A DNA stretch of 64,000 bases from Marasmius tenuissimus (GCA_029532415.1 JAQOTA010000050.1:4154001-4218000), one strand, 5' to 3'; positions 9,725-23,384 are shown, counted from the stretch's first letter. The notes: a model not told the origin generated them from the letters alone. Program-made: numbers and translations.

Positions 9725-12700
9725 ATGTCAATGACGCCTTCAGGCTCAAATACCTCAAAGGGTACCAAACGTTCTACGTCCAGTCTCTCAACCTATGCTA
9801 GCATTGGCAATAGACCAGGCTCAAGTCTTAGTGCTGCGTCGCTCGCTCGTCCCCTTTCTAGTGCATCCAATCGACCACACTCCCGCGCATCGACACAACG
9901 CCCGATATCGCGACAACGCGTATCGTCCGTGAAACTTCTCCCTCTATGTAACAGTCTAGTCAACTCGGTTATTGGGCCTGGTGACTCGGAGGAATTGGAT
10001 GCCGATGAAGCGCAACGCGACGAACAGCAGATCAGACAACGCGAGCTGGTGGATTTCGCCATAAGGAATCTCAGTGTAGAGGGTACCACGATCAGCAAAG
10101 CAGCGGTCACTTTCGACAAGGAACGGGTAGATGCTGCGATACGTGGGTGAGTGAAGTCCACTCTGAACTCTCACACCTTGCTCACACCCCTTTCTAGGCA
10201 TGTAGAGAAAGCTCGTATAAGGTCTCGAGTCACCTTTGCAGAGGCACTGGAGACATGCTACAGCCGTCTTACTGAACAAATTGGGAAGGAGAAGGACTTG
10301 GATTCTGATATCAAGGTATCTACTTAACCCACCTCATCACAGTCAGGTAATCATCAGTGTAGGATTCACGACTCCCGGCCCACGTACAATTCCTTGTGAG
10401 AGCCGCATCCTTCACGTTCTAGATACAGATCTCATCGCAAGACAGCTTGCACTCTCTCAACCTCCGGAACCCAGCACTCTCACCTACGCGTCGATGTATC
10501 TCGATTCCTTGAAGAACCCGCCCGAACCTGTGGAGTCATCAGAGTGGACATGGAAGAAGATCTTAGAGGAGGAACCCTTTGAGGGCGACCACTGGATAGG
10601 CGTACCCGGAGGTATTCCTGCCAGGAAACTTAAAGGTAGTGAGAATGATGAGGGTGAGGGCGACGCGGACGGTAGCGATGGGAGTACGCCTTCTTTATCG
10701 TCTCTTGATACGGATGACGAGCTGGACTTGGAGCTACCACCATCCCCGACCGCACCCTCTGATGAAGGACTATCTACTTCACTGACCCGACAACCTCCGG
10801 CGAGTGTGGAATTCCCCGAAAAGCCACTGTACGCAACACTCGCATACCGGAAAGAGGTCGAAAATTTGAAGGCGAAGCAATACTGGCGTGAAGATTGGAA
10901 GACGGACAGGCATCTCGAAACAGCGGTTCATCAAAGGGGAACTTTTAACATCGGAAATGCCTCCACTTTGGGTTGGTGCCCTCAAACCTCGTCACGCCGA
11001 CCTTCCGTGACTGACCTCGCACTAGGACCCACCCTCCAGAGGGTTCTTCCACCCACCGGCGACCCTCCAAGGACTGATTCGCCTTCTCGCAGTATACCAC
11101 CTCTCGAAGTCGTTGTTCCCATGCAGGTGCGCTAACGCCAAACTCGAGTACTCTCTGAAGTAACTCTTTCAATCCAGAGATATATTCACGAACAAGATGC
11201 TGTTCGAGAAATCTTATTTGCACTCCAGGGGAGAAAAAATATCCTATTCGAATGGCGGGACCGCCGTTTTTTAGTACGTAGAGCAAAAATGATCCTTGAC
11301 ACCTAGACATTGCTGAATGTGTGATAGACGACCAAAGGCACTCCTCGACTTCTCCACTTATCAATGGCTTCGCAGCAATCCCTCCTGAGTGGCATCGTGG
11401 GAACTTGCACTACTCTGCAGCACCTGCGGAGTTTTACCTCGTCTATCATGTTACGTCCCTCTCATGTACGTCCCGAGACGACCACTTTGAGTGCTATGGA
11501 AAGGAACAGGGCTAGGAAGGGCAAGCTGACGCGAACCTTGGAGGCATTTGCAGATGCCGTCGACACGGAGCTACGAAGTTTGGAGGTCTGGTGCGCGAAA
11601 AAGGAGGAGACGATCATACGCGCCTTGGGAGGAGCTCTGGACGAACACGATGTGCTTGTTGTGAGCCTGCTCGACATCGACAAATCACTTCGGGATGATT
11701 TCGAGGAAATCTTCGACGTTCTACTGAGTGTAGTCTTCAAAGTCGTCGACAAGTCTGCTCCACGCAAGTGGGAGTTACCGAATCGTTCGCCGTCTACAAC
11801 GACTGCGCTGCTTTTGGACTGCCTTTTCTCAGAGATGCAGTTGAGGCTGGAACGAGGGGATAAGGTCACCGCCGACAGCATTATGCGAGTTTTCGTGCGC
11901 AGCGCAGAGGCAGTGTGGAGTATGGTAGGTAGATGGCTCAACAACGGATTCGAGCTCGGAGGGGGTCCCCGTAGCGATGTTAACAGCTTGGGAAGACCGG
12001 AGCCTGAACTTGACGAAGAGTTTTTCATCGAACCAATGGGAGTCGGGCTCGACATGGGCATTCTCGGATTACTGGAACCAGACTTTTGGGCGGACGGATA
12101 TGGCTTAAGAGACGATGGATTCGAGACGTCCGACTCTGGACAGGTCAAGGGCATACCTAGCTTCATGCAACACGTAGCTGCCCCTGTGTTGGAGACGGGA
12201 AAATCCGTGGGTTTACTCAAGGCGCTCGATGTGGACTTTATGATGCAAAATGGCCCTTGGACCCACGTTATCAGAAACTGGAAGTGGTGTTCTTTCCGCG
12301 AGCTGGTAGAAAAAGATAGCCTGTCCTCAGGAGACTCCGGTGTCCACGATGACCGCGGTCTGTTTTCTGTCTCAATAGACAGACTTTCGCAACTCATCTA
12401 CGACCACCTAATACCATATTCCAACACGATCAGATCTGTAATGGCAAGGACAATCCTTCATGAATGTGATTTCTGGTATCACTTGTCCGCCGTACAGGGC
12501 TTATATCTAATGAGGAGAGGGGATGTGATTAGTGACTTCGCGGATTTGATATTTGCGAAGGTGCGCTTTTCGCTCATTTTTTCCCTCGTTACTACTGACA
12601 CGGTCGTCAGATGGATGCTCACCAGAACTGGAATGACTTTCACTTCCTGAACACAGCTTTCAGCGACGTTGTGGAGTTGAGCAACGGCCCCCATTCCTCT

Positions 12701-13837
12701 GACGACTCGCGGCCGTGGGTCCAGACATCGCTCGTCAGGCTCACGTATCGGGGTAGCGGTATCGAGGAGAAATCGATTGCTCGGACCGTGAAGGCTATCG
12801 AAGGACTCAGTCTGGAATACGCTGTTCCCTTCCCTCTTACGTATATCTTTACCCCTAGGACGATTCAGGTCTATGGCGACGTCTTTACGTTCTTACTCCA
12901 GATACGGAGGTCAAAAGGCCTCCTCGAGCGCATACTGGTGCGAGGAGAACGGGGACCAAAGGGGACAGATCATGGGATCAAATTGTTTTACGCGATGCGA
13001 AGTCGATTGAGCTGGTTCATCAAGTAAGGTCAACCCACTTCTCCAAGCAGCCTTGCTCATTTTCTCCCAAAAGCACCTTCCTGAACTTTTTGGTCACAAA
13101 CGTAAGTGTCTGCCGTTCTTTCACATTTACGATCATCAAAGACAACGCCACTATAGGTAATACATACACAAGTCCAAGTTTTCCGTGAACAACTCGAACG
13201 GGCAAGCTCGCTGGACCATATAATCGAGCTGCACGATGAGCAGTAGGCTGCTCCTGACTTGTAATGCCCAGAAAGTTGTTGCTGACGTCTTCATAGTTTG
13301 AAAAAGATACAAGCACGCTGTCTGCTGCAACCAAAGGTATATCTGTCTGGGACCATTCGCGACATGTAATCTGACCACCTGATACAGACCGCAGCTCTTT
13401 ACCAAGCCGTCGTATCTGTACTGGAGATGGCGGTCAAATTCAGCGACTCCTTCGTTTCATTCGCCGGAAATAGTTCTACCCACGACATCTCCTCGCATTC
13501 GGTCAGTCTCAAGCATCGTAGTCGAAGGCAAAGAAAGCGACAGAAAAATGTCGTCAGTTTTGCGCACTCTCTGAATTGGAACGTTGATTCGTCGGACTCT
13601 GATGCAGAGCTCGAGGACGTAGATGTTGAAAATGCCAACGTCTCTTCGTTCTCTACCTCTGTGGATAATCAGCCCGAGGATGGAGATCTCTTAATGAGGA
13701 TAGGCAAGATGTCGACTGAGCTTGATGGACTTGTGCGGTTCGTCAGGCGAGGGGTTGAAACCCTTGCGGGGGGAACAGGAGACGCGGCAGCGGCGTTTGG
13801 TGTTCTGGCATTTGCTTTGGAGGATTGGGATCTGTAG
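9725..13837 (+). CDS. Gamma-tubulin complex component (Spc97/Spc98 family, possibly GCP5-type)
   Basis: Component of the gamma-tubulin complex that nucleates microtubules at spindle pole bodies. The N-terminal GRIP1 region includes REILFALQGRKNILFEW and LLHLSMASQQSLLSGI; the C-terminal GRIP2 region includes YSNTIRSVMARTILHEC, FHFLNTAFSDVVE and LSLEYAVPFPLTYIFTP. The first ~70 residues and a stretch near 10640-10780 are acidic, Ser-rich and disordered. I resolved the hard part as exon 10363-10395 (DSRLPAHVQFL), a 50-nt intron 10396-10445, then LALSQPPEPSTLTY in frame. About ten introns in total. Which GCP paralogue it is cannot be settled by eye; the length (about 1,100 residues) and long N-terminus favour GCP5 or GCP6 over GCP2-4. 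Confidence 0.85.
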
Positions 13838-14098
13838 TCCAGCTTACATATTTTGGTACCGCTGCTCAATGAAACCGGTCTAAATTTAAATCGACAAAGC
13901 GCCGTTGGGCGCCTATTGACATTCTCGGTGCGGTGCCATATGAGCGCTTGTGGCAACGCTTTCTGTTTCTTTCCACTCCCTTCTCTCCCTCTCTCTCTCC
14001 CTCTCAGATCTCGAATCTCAACCCTTACGCTTCTTCTCAAGCCTCACTAACTCACATTCTCGTCTGGTCTTACCTCAGCTTCTGCTTTTCCGTTCAAT

Positions 14099-15246
14099 AT
14101 GATTAAAAAACGCACTAGACCTCAACCCCGCGTTCGCGAACCGTCACCCGAAGTCGACGAAACGCCGAATGAGGCAGGAGAAGAGGAGGAGGAGAAATTA
14201 CCGTATGTCTTCGTCTCTCTTTATTATTCCAGAGCCTTATAACTGTCTATACAGCATCGCAGATCTCATAGAGCTACGCAAGTTGCGCAAGTCCAGGCAA
14301 GGCATAGACGCAGCGAAATTGACCAAGGGAGAAGTGAAGAAGAAGAGAAAGAAGGCTGAGGAGGAGCAGGAGGAGGAGGAAGCAGAACAGTGCGTCTTAT
14401 ATCATTCTAGTCGATACGTTTACTCACCGGTTTTGCTCGTCTAGAGAAGAAACTCAACAACAGAAATCGAGAAAGGCAGTGCGAGCCAACAATTTCACTC
14501 AACAAACGAATGCTTTGGACGTGGACAAGCACATGTTAGTACTCCTCCTTTCGTCGCATCCGGCTCCAGTATTGAGAACGCTATACAAGGATGGCCTACA
14601 TCGAAGAGAACCTAAAGGTCCGATCGAAGCCTAAGGAAGAGAACGGCAAAAGCAAACCTCTCGACCCTCAAGAGGCCTTGTACCAAGTTCCTGAACGGTG
14701 GAAGGTTGAGCAGAAGAAGGCAACTACCGACGAAGGAAGTATCACCAATAGTATGGCAATGCTTACGGCGATACCTGAGGTTGATCTGGGGATGGAGTAC
14801 GCCGGCATTTCTTTTCCCAAAGTGATCACTATAACTTACCTCGGCATACAGCACGCGTCTCAAAAACATTGAAGAGACAGAGAAGGCTAAGCGGGTGGTG
14901 GCTGAGGAGAGGAACGAGAGAAGAACTATACCCAAAGGCGAAGAGCATCTAGTTGCTTCTCGTTGTGAGTATCTTCTGGAGACCATACCGTGCCGACTTC
15001 TGAATTCTTTGACTAGTCTACCGGCCAAACCTCAAGATGAAGTCAGATGCGGATATCATGCGGGAAGCTCAGCTCGAAGCGATGGGAATGCCACCCCAGG
15101 ACGAACAGCCCCGGAAATCGAATCACGAAAAGCCACAAATGGCTACTGATGAGATGGTGAGTCTCACCGAAGCCTTTGACCAAATTCTTCTCGTGACGAA
15201 CACGTTGCAGGTCATGGAACGCTTCAAGAAACGAATGCGAAAATAA
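14099..15246 (+). CDS. tls1: Tls1/C9orf78 (Hep59) family splicing factor
   Basis: Small charged nuclear protein; relatives are fission-yeast Tls1 and human C9orf78, which bind the spliceosomal helicase Brr2 and affect splicing and telomeric silencing. Conserved blocks seen: IADLIELRKLRKSRQGIDAA, MMAYIEENLKVR, ALYQVPERWKV, the hallmark MLTAIPEVDLGME, then LKNIEETEKAKR and a basic end FKKRMRK. An acidic/Lys run (EEEQEEEEAEQ) lies between the first blocks. The gene is cut by several ~50-70-nt introns. The start MIKKRTRPQPR follows a pyrimidine-rich leader. Its 3' end faces that of the sedolisin gene, with only about 60 nt between stop codons. Confidence 0.88.
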
Positions 15247-15305
15247 TGATATCCTTAATCATAAATACATTGAGTGTGTCACTAATCCGCGATTTGAGTA
15301 TACTA

Positions 15306-17709
15306 TTAGTATTTCTTGACGAGTTCAAGGAGCTTTCCAAAGTTGGGGGTACCAAGACCGGTGACTACCAGAAAGTCAGTTCCTTTTACAGTGATTCAAT
15401 TCGAGGTTCTCTTACCAGGATCCCAGCCTTCTGCGGCCTAATTGGAACAGTTAGCATATATCTACACTCAATCATTCATCGGGTCTCAGAACTCACGCTG
15501 AATCCTTCCGTTCCGCAGCCAGGGTTGTTACCCTTCGTGATATCGTTGAAACCTTCAATCGCTTCGCTATAGATCAATGGGTTCAAGAAGCCAAGTGAGG
15601 GTTGACCATTCTTGAGCCTTGCGTCGTTCAACAAGGCCACAATACCCGCAAACGCCGGGGCTGAAGCAGAGGTCCCTCCAATGGACCGTGGCTGTCCTTG
15701 GTTCCAAATCCTGAAGCCCCGTCCTTGAGCGGCAACGTCGGGGAAGGCCTTGGAGTGCAAAATTAGTGATGAGGGAAGAGGTTGAAACGATCGAAGTGTC
15801 TTACGCGTCCGGACCTGTATGGTACGGTGAATTAACATGGAAACATCGGAGTCTTGGGAACTCACCGATTGAATAAGCCATCGTACTGTCCTTCGGGAAG
15901 TTTATCGAGGTAGGCTTGAACTGCTTTCTCTTGGTACTCTGGCCGCGGCCAGTAGTCACTAAAACCTCCTCCAGAAAAGTTTACAGCAACTTCCGGGACT
16001 TGAGTTGTTCCCCCCACCGCGGTGACGCTGTATGGTGGTTAGCGATACTGGCGGTTTTTAAGATAGGGTAGACTCACTAGGGACAGGAAGCGGGGAATGC
16101 AGGCATAAACTTAGTTGTGTTTTTGCCGTCGTTAGTGATGCACGTTTGCGACTCGGGATCAGGTATGCCATCTCCAACTCCACCATCGCCACTGGAGAAG
16201 AAAAGAGAGATTCCTCGAACACCTAGGGAACGTGAGTATTCATAGGCTACTACGCGATGGAGACGACTTACCAAGTTGCGCAAACCCAGCACAAGCACGA
16301 CGAGCGTAACTTTCGGGAACTGTTCGCAGAATGATCTTAATACTTGCCTTAGCCCCCTAGCTCAAGAGGCTTACCAGTCTGCTCAGATTCACCGTAACTG
16401 GTGGAAATGACCAATGGAGGTTTCTCTTGTGCAAGAGCGAAGTCTATCCACTATTAAAGAAGGTCCGTCAGTCAATTACAAAGATGTAGCAGATCAGCTC
16501 ACTAACATCATTGTAAGGCTCGTTCGTGTTGGAGGTTGTCGTGGAATCCGGATTAAAGGGTGGGCGACCAGCAGTGGAGTAGAAAGTGGATGGGATGGGA
16601 TATGCCAGACCAAAGGCGAACTGGACATCCAAACCAGCCTCAAGGCCTGATTCCGATAGGTTCTGAGAATTAATCCCCCCTGATGTCGAGAACCCTCAGC
16701 ATTCGCTGTGTTAGAGTGAAAAAGAGATACGAACCTTTGACCGAGATGAATTCGAAGGTGCTGTTGACAGCATCAGGACGTTGCTCAGCATAGAAAGACT
16801 GCAAGTCCTCGTTGTTGGCGAATTCTTCCAGATATCCAGTGACACCTATAGAGTTGCCAACATCCGCAGCGGGTTTATAGCCTGTTGCGTTGTACAATTG
16901 CTGTAGACAGGTTATAGTTATGATACCGTTACAGCTCGGGTCGACATCGACACCAGTGTCCGCTGCTGCTGCTGCCGTGAAACTAGCGCTCTTGAATTTA
17001 GTTTCGAGAGCTGCTAATTCCGAGGAATGAATGGTCGATTTCATTCCCTTGAACCGAGCGAACATGATTGTCGGCTGAATGACATCGACGTGTGCATGAA
17101 GGTCTTCCGGAACACTGTAACTGGTGGTACGGACGAGCTGATCCCCGCTCTCGACGTGTTTCCAAACATGATAGGTCTATCGTAGAGAAAACGAATCGGT
17201 GAAAGACAGAACGGGAGACGGGATTGTAAAATTAGATCTGTGCTAATACCGCCACACTTGAAAACTTGACAACTCACCGTGTCCAAAAGTTCCTCCGCAA
17301 CGGAAACTGGCACGGTAACATAGACCCAGTCGCTCGCTGGCGATTTCTCGATATCACTTTCTCCAAGGCCATGAGATGCCAACCACTCCATAACGCTGTC
17401 AATACTCTCTGGACGAGGAGCGACCAATTCCTCGACCTGTTGCTTGCTCAAATGTTGCCCATAGCGCGCGTGGAATGGGTCCGAAACTTCATAAAGATGC
17501 TGCTCAAGAACATGAAAATTGGGTTGCGGTAGTCCAATCCGGAGCTCGATCTTGTGGTCCGCTGGTGCGCGAGAGTGTTGAACCCATCCTCCGGGTGGGA
17601 AAATCTTTTCTTTGACGCGAGGAGGGGAGTGTATTGTTGATCCAGCAAGGGAAACCGAGCTAAGGACCAAGGCAAGCACAATACGAGGGACCATGGACGC
17701 CCACATCAT
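15306..17709 (-). CDS. Secreted sedolisin / tripeptidyl peptidase (peptidase family S53), copy A
   Basis: Acid serine-carboxyl peptidase secreted to digest protein. N-terminal signal ([19 protein letters not shown]), then the pro-domain with [30 protein letters not shown] and [12 protein letters not shown]. The catalytic domain has the Glu/Asp pair in [13 protein letters not shown], the oxyanion Asp region [13 protein letters not shown], the Ser nucleophile in [14 protein letters not shown], and the terminal calcium-site motif [13 protein letters not shown]; it ends LLELVKKY. All key residues are present, so it should be active. About ten short introns, with exon edges matching the neighbouring copy. 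MM at 17709-17704 is taken as start; the internal Met before VPRIVL is an alternative. Confidence 0.93.
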
Positions 17710-17752
17710 CGTCGTAGGGGCAATGAAGTGCCAGACGTTCTGACTGCTGACT

Positions 17753-17759
17753 TTTTATA
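17753..17759 (-). promoter_or_regulatory. TATA box of sedolisin copy A
   Basis: TATAAAA on the minus strand, about 45 nt upstream of the start codon at 17709, in a good position for a fungal core promoter. Confidence 0.6.
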
Positions 17760-17982
17760 ATCTCAAAGACAGGGAATAACGTATCATTCAAATTATGTAT
17801 TCGGCTCCTAGCTCCCTCGCATGCCAATGCCATGCAACGGCGTTACTCCCACTCCACAGGCATCACGCCAGCAAAGACACTTTGAAGACCGATCCTCGAA
17901 TAGCTCCTAACAATATCTCTGATGAACTACCGTTTTCGATTGCTACACTGACTCCTTGCACGCAACTCAATCCCGAGAAAAC

Positions 17983-20477
17983 CTAATATCCTCCCAATAC
18001 CACCTTCTTCAGTTTCTTGAAGTCAGGTGTCCCAAGACCGGTCACTATCGAGCGGTTTGTTAATGGAAATAGAAAACATACACAGGAAATGAAGAATTAC
18101 TCACCTGGATCCCAGCCTTGAGTTGCCTGGGCATGAAAAAGCACCAAATTAGATCGTACGGCCACACAACAGAAGTTGGAGCACTAACATTGAATCCTGG
18201 AGTCCCGCACCCGGGATTATTTCCCTCGGTGATGTCGTTGAAGGCAGCTACCCCTTTGCTGTACAACAAGGGGTTGAGGAAACCCAGCGAGGGTTTACCT
18301 GTCGCCAAACGCGCGTCGTTCAGGAGGGCCACAACTCCTGCGAAAGTCGGCGAGGAGGCAGAGGTACCACCAATCAATAGAGGTTGGCCAGAAGCGAAAA
18401 TACGGAATCTTCGTCCCTGCGCCGCGACGTCCGGGATGGCCTAAGTGAAACCAAGTGAGTGAAACGATTAGATTGAAAATTACATTCCAACGCACCCGAC
18501 CGGCACTGTCAAGATGAGCAATTAGTCGAGGAGTAAAAATATCATGGACGTAGCCCACTCACGGGTTATACAAGCCCTTATATAGGCCTTCGGGAAGTTT
18601 CTTCAGGTACTCATCAACCACTTTAGACTGATATGAAGGGCGCTTGAACTAAATGAAGATAGAATCAGTACGGGGGAAAGAGTTCGAGCGGGTCGACATA
18701 CATAGTTGCTGAAACCTCCACCAGAGAAGAAGACGGCGATTTCGGGAACGTTGTTCGTGCCGCCCACTGAGGTCACGCTATTATTGCTACGTATGAGCGG
18801 CTGAAGGCAAGGAAATAATGAGATATCGGGCTCACTATGGGCAGGAACTGGATTTCCCGGAACGTTAGTCAAGACTCAAAAGGCAAGTTCGAAGGAGTTG
18901 AGCTTACGCTGGGAATAGTGGAATGAACTGGGTCTTGTTTCTACCATCGTTGGTGAAGCATGTCTGCTGCGCCGGATCGGATTGACCATCCCCGACCCCA
19001 CCGTCACCACTTGAGAAGAATAGAGATACTCCTCGAGCACCTGAGAAGGACTCAGTCGAGGGTAATCGAGCGCTTCCAGCTGTGACGTACCCAGTTGCAT
19101 AAATTGTTGGCATGTTCGTCGCGCATAGTCCTCCGGGACTGAAGTCATCACTTCAATTCGTCGTATTTGCGATCAGAGCGACAGATCACATTACCTGTCT
19201 GTTCCTCGTCTCCGTAACTGGTAGAGACGACAAGTGGGGGATTGGGGTGAGATAAGACAAAGTCCAGCCACTATCCATCAATTAGAAACCGAAATTGTTA
19301 TCATGGGAGTTGTCAAAACACGTACATCAGCATATGGTTCGTTTGTGTTCTCGGGAGTGCCAACAGAAGGTTTAAAAGGTGGCCGTCCCGCTGTTGAGTA
19401 AAAGATGCTTCTAGTGGGGTAGGTCAAACCGAACGCGAACTGAACGTCGAGGTTCGCCTCTAAACCAGCTTCAGAGTCATTCTGACTATTCACTCCGCCT
19501 GTAAACCGTTTTTGTGGGGATCACAAACCGGCGACCAACTTCAGTGAATTAAACTTACCCTTGACTGATTTGAAATCAAAGTCGCTGCCTAAAGCATCAG
19601 GCCGTTGGTCCTGGTAAAACAGTTGAAGGTCCTTTTTGTTCGCAAACTCCTCCAAATAGCCGGTGATGCCAATTGAGTTGTTCTCGGGTTTTTGAACTTT
19701 GTATCCCTTGAGGTTGTATAGTTGTTGCAGGCAGTCGATAGTGATGGTCACATTGCAGGCTGGGTCGACCGTTGCATCTCCAGCAGTTATCGGGGCGAGA
19801 TTTTGGGAGATTTCGGAGACTTCCTCCTTCCCGTCAGGCCAGTAGATGGTCGACTTGAGCGCGCCCCACCGAGCGAACGTAGTGGTGGGCTGCAACACGT
19901 CGACATGAGAGTGCAGGTGCTCCGGAAGACTGTAGCTCGTCGTGCGGACGAGGGCGTCACCGCTTGCAGTATGCTTCCAAGTGTGGTACGTCTGTAACAC
20001 GCCAAGACATAATTAACGGGAGAGGATGGATGAAACGTCGATACCCGGACGTACTGTGTCGAGGAGTCGCTCAGCTAATTCGACAGGCACTGTAACCATC
20101 ACCCAGTCCTGTGCGGGGGAGCGCGAGATATCCTCCGCTTGGATACCGTGGCCAGCGAGCCATTCATCAATCAAACGAATACTGTCCGAATGAGGCGCGA
20201 CGAGTTCCTCGACCTCTCCCTTGGATAGATGCTGGCCATATCGAGGATGGTCGGGGTCGCTGACTTCCAACAAGTGCTGTTCCAAGACATTGATCTTGGG
20301 TTGCGTGAGCCCAATTCGCAGCTCGATACGATGATGTGCTGGGGGAACGCCGTGGATTTCCCATCCACGAGGGGCGTTGATGCTCGACTTGACCTTGAGC
20401 TTGTGCTCCCCAGGTGCGAGGGAGAAAGCAGGCCCCAAGAGGGAGGACACGAGGGCGAGGGAGGAAAGAAGTCTCAT
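17983..20477 (-). CDS. Secreted sedolisin / tripeptidyl peptidase (peptidase family S53), copy B
   Basis: Tandem paralogue of the gene immediately downstream on the same strand, with the same exon plan. Signal peptide [19 protein letters not shown]; pro-domain [31 protein letters not shown] and [16 protein letters not shown]. Catalytic residues are seen in [13 protein letters not shown] (Glu, Asp), [13 protein letters not shown] (Asp) and [13 protein letters not shown] (Ser); the calcium-site region is VTGLGTPDF, and the protein ends KKVVLGGY. About 570 residues, normal for the family. The Cys pair [14 protein letters not shown] is also shared with copy A. The substrate preference (tripeptidyl- versus endopeptidase) cannot be told from the motifs. 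Confidence 0.93.
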
Positions 20478-20510
20478 GCTTCAGTGAAGTCATTACTCTG
20501 GAGAATCTGC

Positions 20511-20517
20511 TCTTATA
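20511..20517 (-). promoter_or_regulatory. TATA-like box of sedolisin copy B
   Basis: TATAAGA on the minus strand about 35 nt upstream of the start codon at 20477. Confidence 0.45.
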
Positions 20518-20980
20518 TTCCTCCCACACGGGCGTTGAATCGGGTACCTGTGGTTCTAGGGCGGACGAAGACGTGATGGCAACTCATTTGTGAGCCCATA
20601 ATTCCTTCCTTTAGAAGCAAATTTAAAGGCAGGAATTCGCAAGTAGACCTTGTTGTCAAAAAGGATCAGAATTCAGAATAGACCATTGGGGGAAAATAAT
20701 CGGAAGAGCTCACAACGAAGTAAAAATAGCCAATATAGATCCAATGCACACGATCGCTGTCAGCGAGCATATGGTATTGCGCAAAGGCCCTGAAAGACTC
20801 AGGGAGGGCTTTACGAAGAGCGGCGAGTTGAGCTAAAGTTGAACTGTTGAAGTCAGATTGAAGACGTCGATTTTGATGCTGGTGGCACTGGGGCGCAACC
20901 ACGTGTCGAGGACGCGTAAAAATTACTCGATCACAATTGACGCACGTCTCTCGCCTGCCCTCACCTCCTTGTCCCTCCTG
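20518..20980. other. Divergent promoter region
   Basis: Holds the promoters of sedolisin copy B (minus) and the DUF2009 gene (plus). I see no gene in it. Confidence 0.5.
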
Positions 20981-23108
20981 ATGGCCGAATCCACCAACGG
21001 CGTGGATGACAAGCCTCCAAATGGAACCTTTTCTCTCGAAAACATATTAAGCAACAATCACGAAACATTAGAGCATCCTGGGACTGTCAATGGAAGTGCG
21101 GTGAAACCTAGTGGGTGGGATGAAGAGGACAGTGAACGACCTATAGCCGAAGGTTATTGTGTCGAGTGTGAAGGTATGCACCATTCCTCATTTATTCTCT
21201 AACATTCTCGATGACAGTTTCTTAGATCAGCCTGCTCAACTCCTTTGCGAACAATGTAGTGATTCGTTCTGCGAAGTCTGTTTTTCCGCGCAACATAGAA
21301 AGGGAACAAGGAAGAACCACAAAACAAAGCTCCTTCGCGATCTCAAGGATCCAGCTCGACCAAAGGGGACAACTCCAGTCGAATCAGAGGTTCCCGTACG
21401 TCGTCAGATTGACATTTCTACATTTCAGATTCCACTCACAGATGTTCAGATGGAAGTGGAGGACAACAACTCAGACGATGAACAGTGGGAAGCGGTTACC
21501 GAACCAGCAACAAATACTTTCAGCCCCCAACCCGCCATCGGCGCTCAAGTTGGTGAATGGTTTGTGGAACGCTCAAAGTACATCCCCTTGCGGCTCACCC
21601 TTGGTGAACGCAAGTATCTACGGCTGTTGGAAGCAGCGTTATCAGTTTCAGAATACACAGACAAGATAGATACCCTAGGATTCGCCTCGTCAAAACCGAA
21701 ACGCATCGTTTACCAAATCCGGGAGTTATGTGCCATCATGTCGGGGTTGCTTCTGTCCGCAGACTACAAGCAGGGCCAAGAGCTTTTCCAAGACAGGGAT
21801 TTCCAGTCCAATGCAGAGTTTTATCAGTCAATATTCGAACTCGGCCGGAGACACAAAATCATGAATCCCGACAAAATGCGGACCACTTACGGTAAATTGA
21901 TATATCTGCTGCAGGTGCGTTGACTTTGACGTAAAACCTTAATACATCTACCAACCTATCAACTACAGGATAGTCAAATGTCAGAAGTTAAAGAGCTCTT
22001 GAGCTTCACTTGCGTAAAACCCATCCGAACAGTCTATTCTACCCTGGAAGAACATAATGCGCTGGATATGCTTCGTGACGAACTCGTTACAGTGGCTACC
22101 AAGGAGATCTACGCGGAAGGACGTTCTCGACGGGATGTACAGAGGGACATCAGAAGCAAGGAACGTGCCATAGAGCAGCTGTCTGCACGCTACGAACGCC
22201 GCGGCCTCAGCCAGGAGAGTCTCCGTCAATGTCTCTACAGCATAGGCGACAACCACGCGTTCTTGAGAGTCAACAGAGATCCCTGCGAGCGGATGATTGC
22301 GTATCTCAAGGAGCATTTCCATCCCACACATCCCCCCGACAATAAGAGCAGCTTGGCCATCCGTAGCGGAAAGGGAGGCGCCAGACTGTCCCATGATCAC
22401 AGCAAGCAATATGCCTACGTTGTCCAGAGTCTCTCCTTATGGAGAGAGATCTTACACGGTAAGAGTTGTCACCTTCAAGATCTGCATAGTCCTGACCTAT
22501 ACTCTGTTGCAGATATGTTCCACCTATGGTCTCTCGCCGAAGAAGACTTACTATCAGACTCAATCTCTTATCGTCTCAGGGATACCGGTCAAGGACTCAA
22601 CCGTGTCCAGGCCTCTCCCAAAACCTCCCGCATGATGCATAGCATCCTTCATAGAGCTCAGAAAAGCGTTGGAACTTGGATTGGTTCTAGCGTCATTCAC
22701 ATGGGTGACCACAACGTGCCCAACGCCCTTCTTTTCATAGACAAATACACTCAAATCTACCGTATCCTTCTCCCCATCTGCAATACCCTCTCTCAGATAC
22801 CCTCTCTCACCGAGCAACCAGCCCTGCGATCATATATCGACGATGAGTTCGGTTCCCCAGAAAAACTCACGAAGGAGATCTTGACTGATTTCTTCCGCCA
22901 CGGTTTCGACGGTTCTGGCGCAGACAACTTTTTCGATGCTGGGAGCTGCATCGATGGCCGTCTGACCAGTGCCTGGAACTGGTGTTCGAACTTGGAGAAG
23001 AAGAGGTACTTCCCTGTCTTCTTACTCACCGGTATGTCATTTGCCCGTTACCCGATTGGCGATGCTGATGATGTTACAGGTTTCGTTGGATTCGACGGGG
23101 AGTGGTAA
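20981..23108 (+). CDS. B-box zinc finger / DUF2009 (UPF0652) protein
   Basis: Conserved eukaryotic family of unknown biochemical role, with members from yeasts to plants. A B-box-like zinc-binding segment opens the protein (YCVECE...LLCEQCSDSFCEVCFSAQHRKG...H), split by the first intron. The large DUF2009 region follows: ERSKYIPLRLTLGERKYLRL, CAIMSGLLLSADYKQGQELF, MRTTYGKLIYLLQDSQ, SIGDNHAFLRVNRDPCERMI, VIHMGDHNVPNALLFIDKY, and the C-terminus CIDGRLTSAWNWC...FLLTGFVGFDGEW. Four introns. I chose MAESTNG at 20981 as start; an upstream in-frame Met at 20858 lies in what looks like leader. About 640 residues, usual for the family. Confidence 0.9.
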
Positions 23109-23384
23109 TGCACGTAATCCACTAGACGCAATGTATGTAGATGCTATTACTCGTAATCGACCTAGATGTATTTCCGTTCGAGTTGTATGGATTGTAGTAA
23201 TTCGTCGACATGTTAAGCCATCGACCTCCGCGTGGCTTTCGCGAATGACACTGTGGAGTTATATATGTCTTTTTTCTTCAGCTTCCGTCACCACAGCGTC
23301 TTTTCCTCTCAAACCCTCGTCACCTTTACCTTTATGCTATAACGTTTTCCAACCTTCCTTGCGGACCCCCAGCAAGAACTGAAA

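Noticed and set aside
11462..12397. 311-codon open frame on the minus strand inside the gamma-tubulin complex gene
   Set aside because: Ser/Thr-rich antisense shadow; the plus strand carries conserved GRIP motifs.
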